A program made the position numbers and the translations under genes. The notes below the pieces were generated by a model. It was given only the letters and a program-made list of their open reading frames with translations. It did no database searches and was not told where the DNA came from. From contig OY856188.1 of the NCBI GenBank assembly GCA_963693315.1, forward strand, positions 187,275,487 to 187,339,486: DNA of 64,000 nucleotides. The letters run 5' to 3'. Of this stretch, positions 43,817 through 55,394 are shown piece by piece (positions within the stretch are counted from its first letter, which is position 1; each line of letters opens with the position of its first letter). This DNA comes from Diogma glabrata (Eukaryota > Arthropoda > Insecta > Diptera > Cylindrotomidae).

Positions 43817-45650
43817 GTTGTTGTTGTTGTTGTTGTAGCGACGCGTGGTGGTGCTATTCTTCCGGCTCCAAGTCCAAATTCAGGAACTCTGCTACTGCCC
43901 TTGGGCGGTACCACAGATCTTCCTTCGTCAGGTCGGTTGGTTTCTCTGGACAATTGAAAAGGTGGTTAACATCATGTGGCCTGCCCTCACATATGGGACA
44001 CTTGTCAACAATTCCATGGTCAATTCTACTCATGTAGTTATTTAAGATGCGTGACCAACCTAATCTTAACTGCGCTAGGATGGTTCTGGTGCTGCGTGGC
44101 AGTTTTGCCTCTTCGGCAGCAACTTGTGGTGGTTTGCTATTAAGAACTCGATTCGGGGCGTAGTTCTTTATTGTGTCTTCAACGGTTTTTTGTATGTATA
44201 TTTTTCAACCCCCTCTTATACGTAGGCTCGTCGAAGTTATTTATGTCTTCATTGTTTTTAACATCTTGTAGGAAGCATTTCGCCGTCCTTCTTATGTCTC
44301 TAGGTGGTGTTGTCATGGATAAGGTGTCATTGCAGGGATGCTGCTCTCTATGACAGGACCAAAGATATTGTTTGGTAAGCATTTCGTTGTGTTCACGGAC
44401 CGGCAATATGTTACATTCCTCGTGCAGGTGATCTCGGTGGGCCATCAGCTGACATTCGGTTGCTGTACGCAAGACTGCGTTCTGTGTTATCTGTAACTTA
44501 TTCCAGTGGGTGTCAGCGACTTGGGGTGTCCATATGCGGGAGCAGCGTAATTTATGAAAGGCCCTCCTATTGCTTTATATGTCGTTATTATTGTGTTTTT
44601 ATCCTTACCCCACGAACTGCCCGCTAGAGCTTTCAGTGCGTTATTCCTGTTTTTAAGTTTTGTGTTTACTTGTAGAGCATGAGCGTTGAATTTAAGTAGT
44701 GGATCGAATGTTACCCCCAGCAGTTTTGGATTTTTCACTGTAGGAATTTGTATATATTGTCAATGCAGATATTGAGTGTTGAATTTACCTCCTTCGTCCA
44801 TGTGGTGAAAAGTGTGGAAGTGGACTTTTCAGTGGACAATCTCAATTTTTTGGTTTTAAACCATTCATTCAAGGTGTTGAGGTAGGTGTTTAGGACATCG
44901 GTGAGTTGTTCCAGGTTGTTTCCTGTTGCAAGCAGTCGTCTGCATATGACGTGATAGTTATTCCTTCCGGTGGTGCAGGTAAACTACTTAAGTAAAGGTT
45001 GAATAATGAAGGCTAGAGAACTCCACCTTGTGGAACTCCTTGTCTGAGCACTCTCATCTTAGGTCTAGAGTTACGGAACTCAACGTATGTTTGGCGGCCT
45101 CTTAGATAATTGCACAACCAGTGCTTTATTAGACCTGGCAGATTGGTGTTGAATATGTCGTTCAGTAGTGCAGCACGTGACAGCTGTGTCGAAAGCTTTT
45201 GACAGGTCAAGTGCAACTAAAATTGTTCTAGCACAGGGTTGTTTTTGGTTTAGACCATCGCTGGTTTGGTTTTGGATTCTATGAAGTGCAGTGGTTGTAC
45301 TGTGTGCTTTCCTAAGACCATGCTGATGTGACGCCAATTTGCAAGATTCTGTTAACCAAGGTAGTAGTAGTGCTTCTATCAATTTTGCGACCGATGAGAG
45401 GATAGAGATCGGTCTATAGGATTCTCCCTTTTCTTCAGGCTTGCCAGGTTTCAAAATGGGACTTATTCTAGCCGTTTTCCAGATATTTGGTATCTGGAGC
45501 GTATTTAGAGATGTGTTGAGTATGGTGTGAGAAAGTTCAATCCTTTGGGTCCAATGTGTTTGTGTGGAACGTCCTATTGTTTGGTGGTTGGCATTGCAAA
45601 TTCTGTATATATAAGTCAACAATTTTTATTATAATCTGTCTTCTTCACAT
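43817..45650 (-). pseudogene. Decayed jockey-like LINE (family C)
   Basis: Right to left: RT fingers (SLNTLQIPNIWKTARISPIL, YRPISILSSVAKLIEALLLP), ALDLSKAFDT (first catalytic Asp), CNYLRGRQTYVEF, GVPQGGVL, LLGVTFDPLLKFNAH, and KALAGSSWGKDKNTI. The C-terminal zinc motif follows, CPICEGRPHDVNHLFNC-like (about 43900-44010, partly by my own reading), with a stop after DLEPEE near 43850. A (CAA)n tail at 43817-43836 ends it. Several frame changes separate the parts; the FADD region near 44950 is damaged. The N-terminal endonuclease is absent. Confidence 0.8.
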
Positions 45651-46015
45651 TTATTTTGGCTAATGGTGACTTCTTCACATTCATTTTTGCTAATGATGGT
45701 CACTTCGATTTTTAGGGTTCCGTTTTTTATACGGAACACTATTGGTGAGAGTACAACGTGTTTTTCACATTATTTCGATTATCTCGTGAACCATTAATCC
45801 GATGAACTTAAAATTTGAGGTGCTTATAAAACTAACCTATCCACACAAGATGGCGGCTTAAAAAATAAATAAAGTTGTGTTCGTTTGTTTTAAGGAGGTA
45901 CGATGTAAGGCCTTTGAAAACATACATTTTTTTAGCGAGACGAGTAGGGTATCATATGAAAGGGCTTCATTTCAGCATTATTTAAAAATATATTTTGGAA
46001 TTTTTCACCTCACCA
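45651..46015. other. Spacer between LINE-C and the satellite
   Basis: No gene. A short duplicated phrase ('cttcttcacatt-attttggctaatg') occurs at 45640 and 45668, and 'gttccgttttttatacggaac' is a small hairpin at 45719-45739. Confidence 0.45.
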
Positions 46016-47760
46016 TTTTTTGTATAATTTTGAAAAATGACGTTTTTGGGATGTTTTATTGCCCCGATTAACTCCGACCCTACTTCATCGAAAATCTTGA
46101 AATATATTTGGAATGATAGAAAATGGAGTAGGTTTTTAATGAAAAATATAGAAAAGTGGCAGACACTCATAATTATATTTATTAAAGGGGTGGGAATGTT
46201 AAGGGGTAAAAACATCATTTAAAACCAGGTCATGTGGGGTGTCATTTGAAAGAGCACTTGATTTTAGAAATATTGCCACTTTTTTTAGAATTTTTCAATG
46301 CATAGTTTTTGAATTATTATCAATAAAGTGACACAAAAAGTTGGTCCCTCCCCTTGCATTTCGAGCCTAATTAACAGAAAAATTTGAAAAAATTCACAGA
46401 GACAGGAAGTTTGATAAACTCTGAACGAAAAATATAGCGAACTCTCAAATAATTATATTTTTGTGTTTTTAAGGGATTGGGGTGGGGAAGGGTGAAAAAA
46501 AACTTTTTTGACCCAAGCGAGTGAGGTGTCATTTGAAAGAGCGCCAAATAGTAAGTGTCTGGCCAAATTTCCAAAACGTTGCAAATTTTTTTAGAATTTT
46601 GTGGTACACAGTTTTTGAGTTATTCTAAAAAGTGTGCAAATTCCCGACTGTTCCCCCCCCCTACGTTTCGACACTGATTGACAGAAAAAATTGAAAAAAT
46701 TCATGGAGACAGGAAGTTTGCTATATTTTGAACGAAAATTATAGCGAACTCTCAAATAATTATATTTCTGTGTATTTAGGGGATGGGTGTAAGAGGGGTA
46801 AAAAAAAACTTTTTTTGACCCAAGCGAGTGGGGTATCATTTAAAAGAACATCAAATTTTCAAAACATTGCAATTTTTTTTAGAATTTCCCGGTACACAGT
46901 TTTCGAGTTATTCTAAAAAATGTGCAAATTCCAGACCGTTCCCCCCCCTACGTTTCGACATTGATTGACAGAAAAAATTGAAAAAATTCATAGAGACAGG
47001 AAGTTTGCTATATTTTGAATGAAAATTATAGCGAACTCTCAAATAATTATATTTCTGTGTATTTAGGGGATGGGTGTAAGGGGGGTAAAAAAAGACTTTT
47101 TTTGACCCAAGCGAGTGGGGTATCATTTGAAAGAAGACCAAATTTCCAAAACATTGCAATTTTTTTTAGAATTTTCTGGTACACAGTTTCACCCTCCAAA
47201 AAAAACTTTTTTGGAACCAAACGAGTGGGGTATCATTTAAAAGAACATCAAATTTCCAAAACGTTGCAAATTTTTTTAGAATTTTGTGGTACACAGTTTT
47301 TGAGTTATTCTAAAAAGTGTGCAAATTCCCGACTGTTCCCCCCCCCCCTACGTTTCGACACTGATTGACAGAAAAAATTGAAAAAATTCATGGAGACAGG
47401 AAGTTTGCTATATTTTGAACGAAAATTATAGCGAACTCTCAAATAATTATATTTCTGTGTATTTAGGGGATGGGTGTAAGGGGGGTAAAAAAAAACTTTT
47501 TTTGACCCAAGCGAGTGGGGTATCATTTGAAAGAAGACCAAATTTCCAAAACATTGCAATTTTTTTTAGAATTTTCTGGTACACAGTTTCACCCTCCAAA
47601 AAAAACTTTTTTGGAACCAAACGAGTGGGGTGTCATATGAAAGAACACTTAATTTAAGAAACATTGAAATATTTTTTAGAATTCTGCGATGCACAGTTTT
47701 TTAGTTATTGATGAAAAAAGTGCTATTTTAAGTGCGTGTATACCACCCTATATGTCGACG
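46016..47760. repeat. Complex tandem satellite (about 290 and 400 bp units)
   Basis: Units carry, in order, 'gtggggt-tcatttgaaaga', 'tttttagaatttt-tggtacacag', a C run with 'ctacgtttcgacactgattg', 'gacaggaagtttg', 'atagcgaactctcaaataat' and 'aaacttttttgacccaagcg'. The 'acgtttcgaca' anchor falls at about 46661, 46950 and 47349. The longer unit repeats a 110 bp part twice. Outer copies at 46030-46350 and 47630-47760 are more diverged. Open frames on either strand simply repeat with the unit. Confidence 0.88.
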
Positions 47761-48755
47761 CTGATTTATAGAACAAATATTCCCAATTTAGACTATTAAA
47801 ATACTTTAGCTAACATAAACAGCTATGGATAAGATTTAACCTCAAGTACACCGAAAAAAAAAACGTTGGTAGAATCAACTACAAAGCTTGTTTGATTTTG
47901 CGTCTAATACGAACGTAATTTAATTATTTTAACCAATGTAGCATTGTCAATTTATTTTAAAAAACGTAACAATTATCATTATTTAAATCAACCACGGCGT
48001 GATCAATTTTTCTTGTTCATATTTTTCAGTTCAGTTTGTTCATGTTTTTGTTTGAAAATTATTGTGTTTGTTAAAATAAAAAACTAGGAGAAAAGAAAGT
48101 AATAAACAAAAGAATAGAAAAATAAAAAGTTTTTATATATTTTAACATGGCTGGTTTTATTTAACATTTTACTTTAGGAAATAATTTAGATGTGTTTAAT
48201 TAATTTAAATAATTTTCATATTATTTGCATATAAAATTATGTGCGAAAGAAATTTTTCAGTTAATGTTATAACAAAAATATCGTTAGTGAAACAGGCCCT
48301 TTCTGTAATTAATTTTGGTGATTTAAAAAAATTATTATATTTTTTTAATATTTTTTATTTGTCTTGTTTCATGTCCATTTATCGATATTTTAATTTAATT
48401 TTTCATAATAATGAGAAAAATATGGAAAATTAGTATGATTTTCTACACATAATTCAAATATTTAAATTTTTTGATTTCTGAATTTCGGTCTTTTAAATCG
48501 TATCATTAAAAAAATGGCGAAAAAATGGACGCATCCTTTACAAACAAAATCACACTCATACATTTCCTATTTAGAACGTAAATATACGAACGCTAGCTTT
48601 ATGCATAAAAATGTTTGTCGGGATTGATGCGAAATACATGCTTCTAATATAAAAAATTTCAAATATTATATTTACGAAAAAAACGAACCCATACAAACAT
48701 CGATAGCAGCAAAAACAAAACAAAGATGTACCAAACCAAAAGATTTAATACGGCG

Positions 48756-49567
48756 CACAGTGGGATTTTTTGTGCAATAAGTAATTTTTTCGACACATAA
48801 AATTTAAAAATGTAATGATGCAGTTTTGTAGAAAATAGATTCAGTATGAAGAATCCATAAATTGTATCCCAAAAATAAGTTTATTTGTCTTTGAAATAAT
48901 GAAGTAAAGTCACATGTAAATTTTGGTCCAAAATATTAAAAATTGTTTAGGCACTTCTATAGTGTTTGTACGTAAGATAACTTTATTGCTCTAATTCAAA
49001 TAGTGATTTTTTTCAAATATAGCCTTTTCTGCGTATTTTTAAAAAAAAAATTATAAAGTTCGCTCATATGGTTTAAAAGATATGATAGAATAAAATTTGT
49101 TCTATAATGTGCCGTGATTGCACACTTCCTTGGAAAAAAAAAAGGTTGCTCGGTCGTGCTAGGTGCTCCCGCTGTAATAAAATGAAAGGTAAGACTCCAT
49201 ACTATCAATTAAAAAAAAAAAAAGTTTAAATAATTAATAATCTTTTATAAAATCATAAAATTTATAAAATCATAAAATCATAAAATTTTGGGTTCTATGG
49301 GCGGTGGGTAGTGGGCGTGCCCAATTTTATGAAACTTTATTTTATTCTTAATTGAGGTAATAAAAGGCTCTGTGCCAAATTTCAAAAAGTTTGGGCATAA
49401 AAATAAATTTTGGGTTCTATGGGCGGTGGGTAGTGGGCGTGGCCAATTTTGATGAAACTTTATGTTTTTCTTAATTGAGCTAACCAAAGGCTCGGAGCAA
49501 AATTTCAACATCCTACGAGCACTCCTTATATTTTTTGCCAAACATTATATGAACAAATCCCACTGTG
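48756..49567. mobile_element. Transib-like non-autonomous element, 812 bp
   Basis: The ends are inverse copies, CACAGTGGGATTT-TT at 48756 and AA-AAATCCCACTGTG up to 49567. CGGCG flanks both sides (48751-48755 and 49568-49572), a 5 bp duplication that fits the GC-rich CGNCG consensus reported for Transib. The first seven bases equal the heptamer of V(D)J recombination signals. No transposase is present. A 123 bp tandem duplication lies inside. Confidence 0.7.
49285..49530. repeat. Two tandem copies of about 123 bp with a GC-rich motif
   Basis: 'ttttgggttctatgggcggt' followed by 'gggtagtgggcgtg' occurs at 49285 and 49408, each followed by 'ccaatttt', 'gaaacttta' and 'cttaattgag'. It lies within the Transib-like element. 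Confidence 0.8.
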
Positions 49568-49949
49568 CGGCGTATTGCTTGATTCTATCACAAACGTATT
49601 CAATACCACTATTTTTAGTCTAATTTTTAATTTACCACGTTTGTAGTCAATTGAAAATTAAATCATAATTGACTCAACTACAAACATGGTTAAATCAAAT
49701 ATGTTTGTGATACTTATAAAAAAATATATCAACAACGGCTAAATTGTTAATTTAAATACGGAGCGTTGGTTGATACAATCACTAACGTATTTAGTTCCCC
49801 AATTTTCACTTAATTTTCGATTAACAATGCAACATGTTTGAATCAAGCAAGATTTTTTCTTTCGGTGTAACATTTTTGATCAATGAAGATGTGATTGACA
49901 TTTACTATTGACGTTTACGATTAAACATTTATTCTGTTATGCGTCCATA

Positions 49950-50075
49950 GTCTGGCGATATAAAGACTTTACAACATAACTTTATGTCATTTATTTTTGA
50001 TAATGTGTTCTTTTACATTCACGGAACCCTTGGCGAGCGAATTTTATTCGCACTTGTCCGCCTTTTTTTGATTTA
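49950..50075. repeat. Dispersed repeat, partner of 4083-4195
   Basis: It matches 4083-4195 closely ('actttatgtca', 'atttttgata', 'gttcttttac', 'gcgaattttattcgcacttg'). It begins about 80 bp after the TA-flanked element. Confidence 0.7.
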
Positions 50076-50214
50076 AGTTAACAATTAGTGTAATAACTGA
50101 AAATAATAATAAAAATAAAAATTTGTGCAATATGTTAAAAGTTTTGTATCTCTTAATTTATTTAAAAGATGAATTGACCATGTTGTGAAGTGCTGTATGA
50201 AGTATTGTCTCTGA

Positions 50215-50600
50215 TAGTATCTGTATGTCACGTGTTAGGCAGGATATATCGCTTAATTGCCTTGTGTTAAGCATGAAATACTACCAGCTGTATGCCTCGT
50301 GTTAGGCAGAACATTATACAATATTATAATTTTCAACATGCCTGTTAGGCTTAATATTTATCATCATAATTCTCATTAATTTATTATATCAACTACATAA
50401 TTATATCAGCTGTATGCCCTGTGTTAAGCATACTACATTATTGTTTCATCATATTCAACATGTCCGTGCCTGTTAGGCCTAATATATCATCATAGTTATC
50501 AGGTGTATGCCTTGTGCTAAGCATAATACATTATTATTTCATCATTTTCATCACGTACATGCCTGTTAGGCTTAATCCATCATCATAATTATCATCAATT
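50215..50600. repeat. Minisatellite of about 115 bp period
   Basis: Units contain 'gtatgcc-tgtgttaagcat', 'catgcctgttaggc-taat' and 'atcatcataattat'. Starts are near 50225, 50290, 50407 and 50500; the spacing is irregular because parts are lost. TTAGGC words here are coincidental and not a telomere array. Confidence 0.75.
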
Positions 50601-50739
50601 TGTTATATCATCTCAATATTATCAACTGCTTTATATATCATCATATGTACCATCAATTTGTTATATTAACTGAATGCTATCAACTTGGTGAGCCTTCAAT
50701 TTTTTATTCTAAAATCATATTCAAACCAAAATACAGTCC

Positions 50740-51260
50740 ACTGCTTTATTGGAGGCTGCATCAGGGGAATTTGAAGAGCGTCGAACTAGTTCGGAAAGAT
50801 ACTTCCTGCCTCGGATCACCAAGCCTGACTGGATTGAGAATATCACTAGCTGTATGCCCAAAAATATACGATGGTTCTTGGGATCACTTAAGTGATTTCC
50901 AGGCAGACCTACCCTGCACTGTAATGCTGCAGGTTTGAAGAACTGATATCAATAAATCGCAGAGATATCGACATGGTTTGGCCTTTGGGTGTCATTACGG
51001 AACATTGTTTTATCGGGCATAATGCGAGCAGACTAGGTCTTTTCTCCCAAGTGCAGCTGCAATGACGAGGAAGTGGAGGAAATGCTTCGCAATCTTCTCT
51101 GCTCGTATTCTGGCCTTTCCAGACTCAGGATTCTGTGTGCACGAACCATTCATGATCTGACTGACATCTTCGAGATGAACGGTATGGCTGCGGACCGTTT
51201 GCGCCTATATGCCGGGTTTTTTAACCGGTCTTTCTTACCCATTCGAAAGTAGATCTTAAT
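50740..51260 (+). pseudogene. LINE 3' end remnant (family E, LOA/R1-like)
   Basis: It reads ELVRKDTSCLGSPSLTGLRI (end of an RNase H-type region). In changing frames, ITEHCFIGHNASRLGLF, then a cysteine-containing C-C-E-H/N-C stretch (CSCNDEEVEEMLRNLLCS) and TIHDLTDIFEMNG follow. This is the usual C-terminal zinc motif of LOA/R1-group LINEs. Several frameshifts are present and no upstream part is visible. Confidence 0.6.
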
Positions 51261-51269
51261 AACGCTAAC

Positions 51270-51713
51270 CCCATACACCACTTTGTCTTTGTACTATAGG
51301 ATGTTTATACTGGATTTAATTAATGTCAAAACGAGTTTCATAAAAGCTGATTGCACAAACTAAAATAAAATCTGTAAATTCAGAGTCTAGTAGAGTTAGA
51401 GAAGTCACAGATCTCCGTAAGAATCACTTGCCAATATTTCAAAAACTGTGTGAAGTAAAATTTATTTAAGCAATTCCAATGCTATTTAACCCAATTTTGA
51501 GTATCATACACACATCGTTAAATTTTTCGTTAAAAACTTGTGAGTTTATATTTTATTTAAAAAATAGAACCCTGCAAATTCAAATTGTGAATTTCGGTTT
51601 GACTTTTAACATTTTGTATTTGATTATTTTCGAACATAGTTACTTTAAATTTTAAATTCAAAACGCAATCCTTTGACCATTAATCATTTTATTTTAATTT
51701 AGTTACGTTAAAA
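51270..51713. promoter_or_regulatory. Upstream region of the 338-residue gene
   Basis: AT-rich sequence between a LINE relic and the start codon at 51714. The promoter must lie here or further left. No TATA box or initiator can be assigned safely. Confidence 0.35.
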
Positions 51714-52790
51714 ATGTCTGAAATTGATCCTATTTGCACATTAATTTTAAACAATAAAAGCCTAATAGATATTTTTTCGAATGCATTATTTCAAAATTTG
51801 TTGTCCGAAGATGAAACAAATAATGATGAAGAAAGTGAAGGAGAAAATGAAAGTGATAACGATACAAAAAAGAGTGAAATTGAATTTAATACAAATTACG
51901 TAGATAAGTTCCTAACGGGCTTAAGTCAGACACCCGATTTTCGACATAATTATTTCAATAATTGGGTTTATACCGTTGTTGTTGATTGGAGGATAAAATT
52001 AAAAAAAACTCATCTTTTTGAAAGAAATGAAGAGATCGTAATTGTGTTTTGGTTGCATTTAATTTTTCAAAGTGCTAAACGTATCTCTACAGAGGATTAT
52101 AATGAATTTAGTATTGTATTACGTGACTTACTACAAAACTTATGGATATATTATAAAGTCAGTGGATGGAAATGTTTAGTAGAAAATGATGACTTTGTTA
52201 AAAATATAAAAAGTTCTGATTTACTTCATTCTCCATTAAGTCCTTGTTGGAAACGTCATATTACAAGTATTGAATATATGCAACATCCTTTACAATTGAA
52301 TGTATAACCAAACCGGTAAGAATTTAAATGGCAGTAAGGTTTACACTCATTTCATTTTCAGAATGAAGCCGATGTCATTTTAACTGAAAGCAGACAGGAA
52401 TTTGTTGACGAAGAACTGCACCAACTAAATTTATATGAAATAAAATGTGATTTTCTGTTAAAACTTCTTACAAAAAGTTTTGGAAATAATTTTTCCTACA
52501 ATCTTCTGAAATGCTCGGCTCAAAGAGAATATTTTGCTCAAAAACTATTAGCACCTCATAAATATTATAAACCAAAAACTTATTTAGTTTTTCCTGAAAA
52601 TAAATCCAAAAAGAAAGGTAAAAAGGCAAAACAAGTTGTTACAGCCGACATGGATTTAAACCATTCTATACTACCTTTAAACCTATCTTTGGAAATTGAT
52701 GAAGAGTTTTGGAAAACTGTTAAACAAAAACAACAAAATTTAGTTAAAGAAGCAAAGAAGTTATTAAAAGATAACAAAAAGAAAAAATAA
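51714..52790 (+). CDS. Unrecognised two-exon gene, 338 residues
   Basis: Exon 1 is 51714-52301 (196 codons), the intron is 52302-52361 (60 bp, GTATAA...TTTTCAG) and exon 2 is 52362-52790 (142 codons plus stop). The phase-0 join gives ...HPLQLN-NEADVILTES. Using the nearby GTAAGA at 52316 as donor would include a stop, so GTATAA is preferred. The N-terminus is LILNNKSLIDIFSNALFQNL, followed by an acidic low-complexity stretch (residues about 38-60: DETNNDEESEGENESDND). A helical, aromatic-rich domain (about 60-260) follows. The C-terminus is lysine-rich (NKSKKKGKKAKQ and LLKDNKKKK). No signal peptide or membrane segment. AATAAA lies at about 52919. A nuclear or RNA-related role is only a guess from the charge pattern. 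No family recognised. Confidence 0.75.
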
Positions 52791-52799
52791 TATTGGCAA

Positions 52800-53930
52800 G
52801 GTCAAATATAATTGTGGTTCTAGCCACATTTTGTAAAAATGTGTCAGTCTGTCTAGGTATAGCAGCATGTTGTAGCCTTATTTTTATAAGTGTTTAACTT
52901 GAGAAAACAATTTGCAAAATAAACCATTTATACTTTTTTTCGATTCATTTTAAAAATGGAATATTACTAAGATTTCGTCACTCACTAGTCTGCAGGGTAA
53001 ACCAATACGTAAATATCTACCCACATCAACATGCATGTCAGTTGCAACGACTAAATTCAAACAACATTTCGTTTTAAAAAACTCAACAGTATATTATTTG
53101 ATTAGGCGCTAAAATGCTACTTTTTGTGTTGAGTCTATAGTTTGACTATTATAGACCCAAAACGAGAAGTCGCTTCGAATTAAATACACTATTTTTTCGG
53201 CAAAAATTTAAATTTTTTATAAATATGAAATTAACATATCAAAATTTTTATAAATATGATTTATTATCGTCATAGTGATGTACTTCCAAAACATGTTAAA
53301 ATATTTAAATTTGTATAAAGAAAATTTTTTATCAAAGCATAATAGCAATCATTTGTTGTTTTTTGTTGCCATGGTTATACAATAATTCAATATTTCACAA
53401 TCCTTCAAAATATCTATTTTTTGTTCTTATAGTGATACTGTAGTTATTATATCCAAATTCTAGTATTGAAATGGTTGTTGACTCCGGCTGATAGCAGATT
53501 TGAAACAAACTTATTTGCTACTCCAAACTTCACTTTCTCGCCATTTAAATTACCAACAGTTTAAATAGTTAAACTTATCTACTTAAAAAAGGTGAAAACA
53601 AAATCTTTTTTATTCGCCTACATATTAAAATGTTGCTTTATTACTGTGATTTGCGGCTTTAAATTATCACTTTTCAACTATTTATTTTGTTGTCATAGCT
53701 ACGTCCAAAAAAGTAAAAATCATTTGTATTTGTTTGAATTCTATGAAAAATAAATTTTTTTATCAAAATTTCATTATCCAATTAAAATAGTTGTTATCAT
53801 TTGTTGTCATAGCTACACAATATTTTGTCAAAGGTTACTTGTTCCACATATTTTTATTTTAAAATTTATGAAAATTTATAATTTTAATTTAGAATAAACA
53901 ATTTTTCTTAAAATATTTTGCTTGCGGCGA
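52800..53930. other. AT-rich stretch with one dispersed repeat
   Basis: No gene. Positions 53178-53345 are the inverse partner of 13190-13360. 'gttgtcatagctac' occurs near 53690 and 53802. Nothing else that I can support. Confidence 0.5.
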
Positions 53931-53936
53931 ATAAAA

Positions 53937-54080
53937 AATAGTATATGATGCACGGACGTAAGCTATTTTGGACTTAATGTGGGTGCAAATCTCGGCTAGC
54001 TCCTCGATTTGCAAACTCCACATCACTTCAAAATCCTTAGTTTTACGTCCTAGCATCATAATGTACTATTAATTTGTTTT
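53937..54080. other. Imperfect hairpin of about 140 nt
   Basis: AATAGTA, TGATGC, GGACGTAA, ATTTTGGACT, AATGTGG and TGCAAAT on the left pair in order with ATTTGCA, CCACATCA, ACTTCAAAAT, TTACGTCC, GCATCA and TACTATT on the right, around a short loop near 54000. It could be a small TIR element or a microRNA-like precursor. It ends about 25 bp before the hAT-type element. Confidence 0.6.
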
Positions 54081-54100
54081 CACAGACCCTTAATCATGCT

Positions 54101-55270
54101 TAGGGTTTCTAAATATCCGACTTATTTGATTATCCGGATATCGAATACATAAACAATACATTATCCGGATAATCCGGATATCCGGATAATTAAACAATAA
54201 ATAAAACATGTTTTTTACTTTGCGGTATTTAAATCATTTATGTATATTTTTCGTGTATCTATATTAATTAATTTTTAAACAAAATAACAAAAATAGTAAC
54301 AAATCATAAAAATAATAAAAAATAAAATTATTGATAAATTTAATTAGGATTTAAATTAGACCTCGACTCAATTTCGAGACATTGTAATAATTAATTAATT
54401 AATGCAATAATTTTTCTAAAATATGCATTTTTATAAATGCATCAATAACTTCATTAATTTAAGTTATTGATGCATTCATAAAAATGCATATTTTAGAAAA
54501 ATTATTGCATTAATTAATTAATTATTATAATGTCTCGAAATTGAGTCGAGTTCTAATTTTTATCCCAGCAATTGAAAATATCCGCACCGTTGCAGTCGGT
54601 GTCGGTTTTATTGGTAATAATACGCGATTTAGAATATTTAAATTGCCCGTCCGTTTTTTATAATTATTTAAATAAATGAAATCTTTTTTCCGCAATATGG
54701 AACTTCCTCCATTCTGCTTCTCAACATAAGTAATTAAAGCAATAGCATTCTCAAGTACTTTCTGCAGTCACGATTTCTTATACTAACTTTACTACTTAGA
54801 CTTTCTTCATCTTCACTTTCAATAGTAATTTCATTAGTGATTTCCTCAGAGTCATAATTTAGAAGTACAGCTCTCATAAACTTTAAAAAAATAGCCAACA
54901 CTTCAGATTTTATTGTTTATAAAACATTATTTTTTTAAAATTAATATAGCATTAAATAAATTATAGTAAAATATCTTTACATTGCACATTCACGAAGTGT
55001 TTCATAAAATATTCAATGATTACAGTTTTCAAAACAATGAAGTTGTAAAGAAATTTTTAAAACTATAGTCACTTCACTGCACTAACAAACTTTGCAACGC
55101 AACTTAATATTTATTTGAACTTTGCAACGCAATTCGATTATTTTTTTACAAAACAAAGGGTTTTTTAATATTCGGATAGTTGCAAAAAAGTATCCGGATA
55201 ATCGAATAGTCAAAATATGGTCGAATAATCCGGATAATTCGATATCCGGATATCCGGATTAGAAACCCTA
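54101..55270. mobile_element. hAT-type non-autonomous element, 1.17 kb, with 8 bp target duplication
   Basis: The ends TAGGGTTTCTAA and TTAGAAACCCTA are inverse. ATCATGCT flanks both sides (54093-54100 and 55271-55278), a perfect 8 bp duplication. Both subterminal zones are full of TATCCGGATA-type palindromes. No transposase. A long palindrome lies inside (54352-54559). Confidence 0.88.
54352..54559. repeat. Long palindrome inside the hAT-type element
   Basis: Arms of about 95 bp are inverse copies with few mismatches: CTCGACTCAATTTCGAGACA pairs with its inverse ending at 54550, and TGCAATAATTTTTC and ATATGCATTTTTAT pair with theirs. The centre is near 54455. Confidence 0.85.
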
Positions 55271-55394
55271 ATCATGCTCTAAATTAATATTAATCATTCC
55301 ACCAAAAATGAGGAAATTCACTTAAGTTAAAAGGCTCTGTGAAGCTGGCACCCCACTTTCACAAAAACCAATTTCAAGGATGTCTTTTAAAAAT

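Larger units (their letters stand above)
47849..49867. mobile_element. TA-flanked TIR element hosting a Transib-like insertion
   Basis: The left end CACCGAAAAAA and right end inverse (TTTTTTCTTTCGGTG) are flanked by TA on both sides. Similarity continues as 'ttg...tgattc' inward. Without the 812 bp insertion it is about 1.2 kb and non-coding. Blocks with 'cgttggt' and 'acgtatt' recur near both ends. Confidence 0.65.

Noticed and set aside
46371..47657. Series of similar 80-codon frames on both strands
   Set aside because: They repeat with the satellite unit, and similarity is explained by the DNA repeat alone.
50215..50600. TTAGGC words suggesting an interstitial telomere
   Set aside because: They occur once per 115 bp unit and never in tandem.
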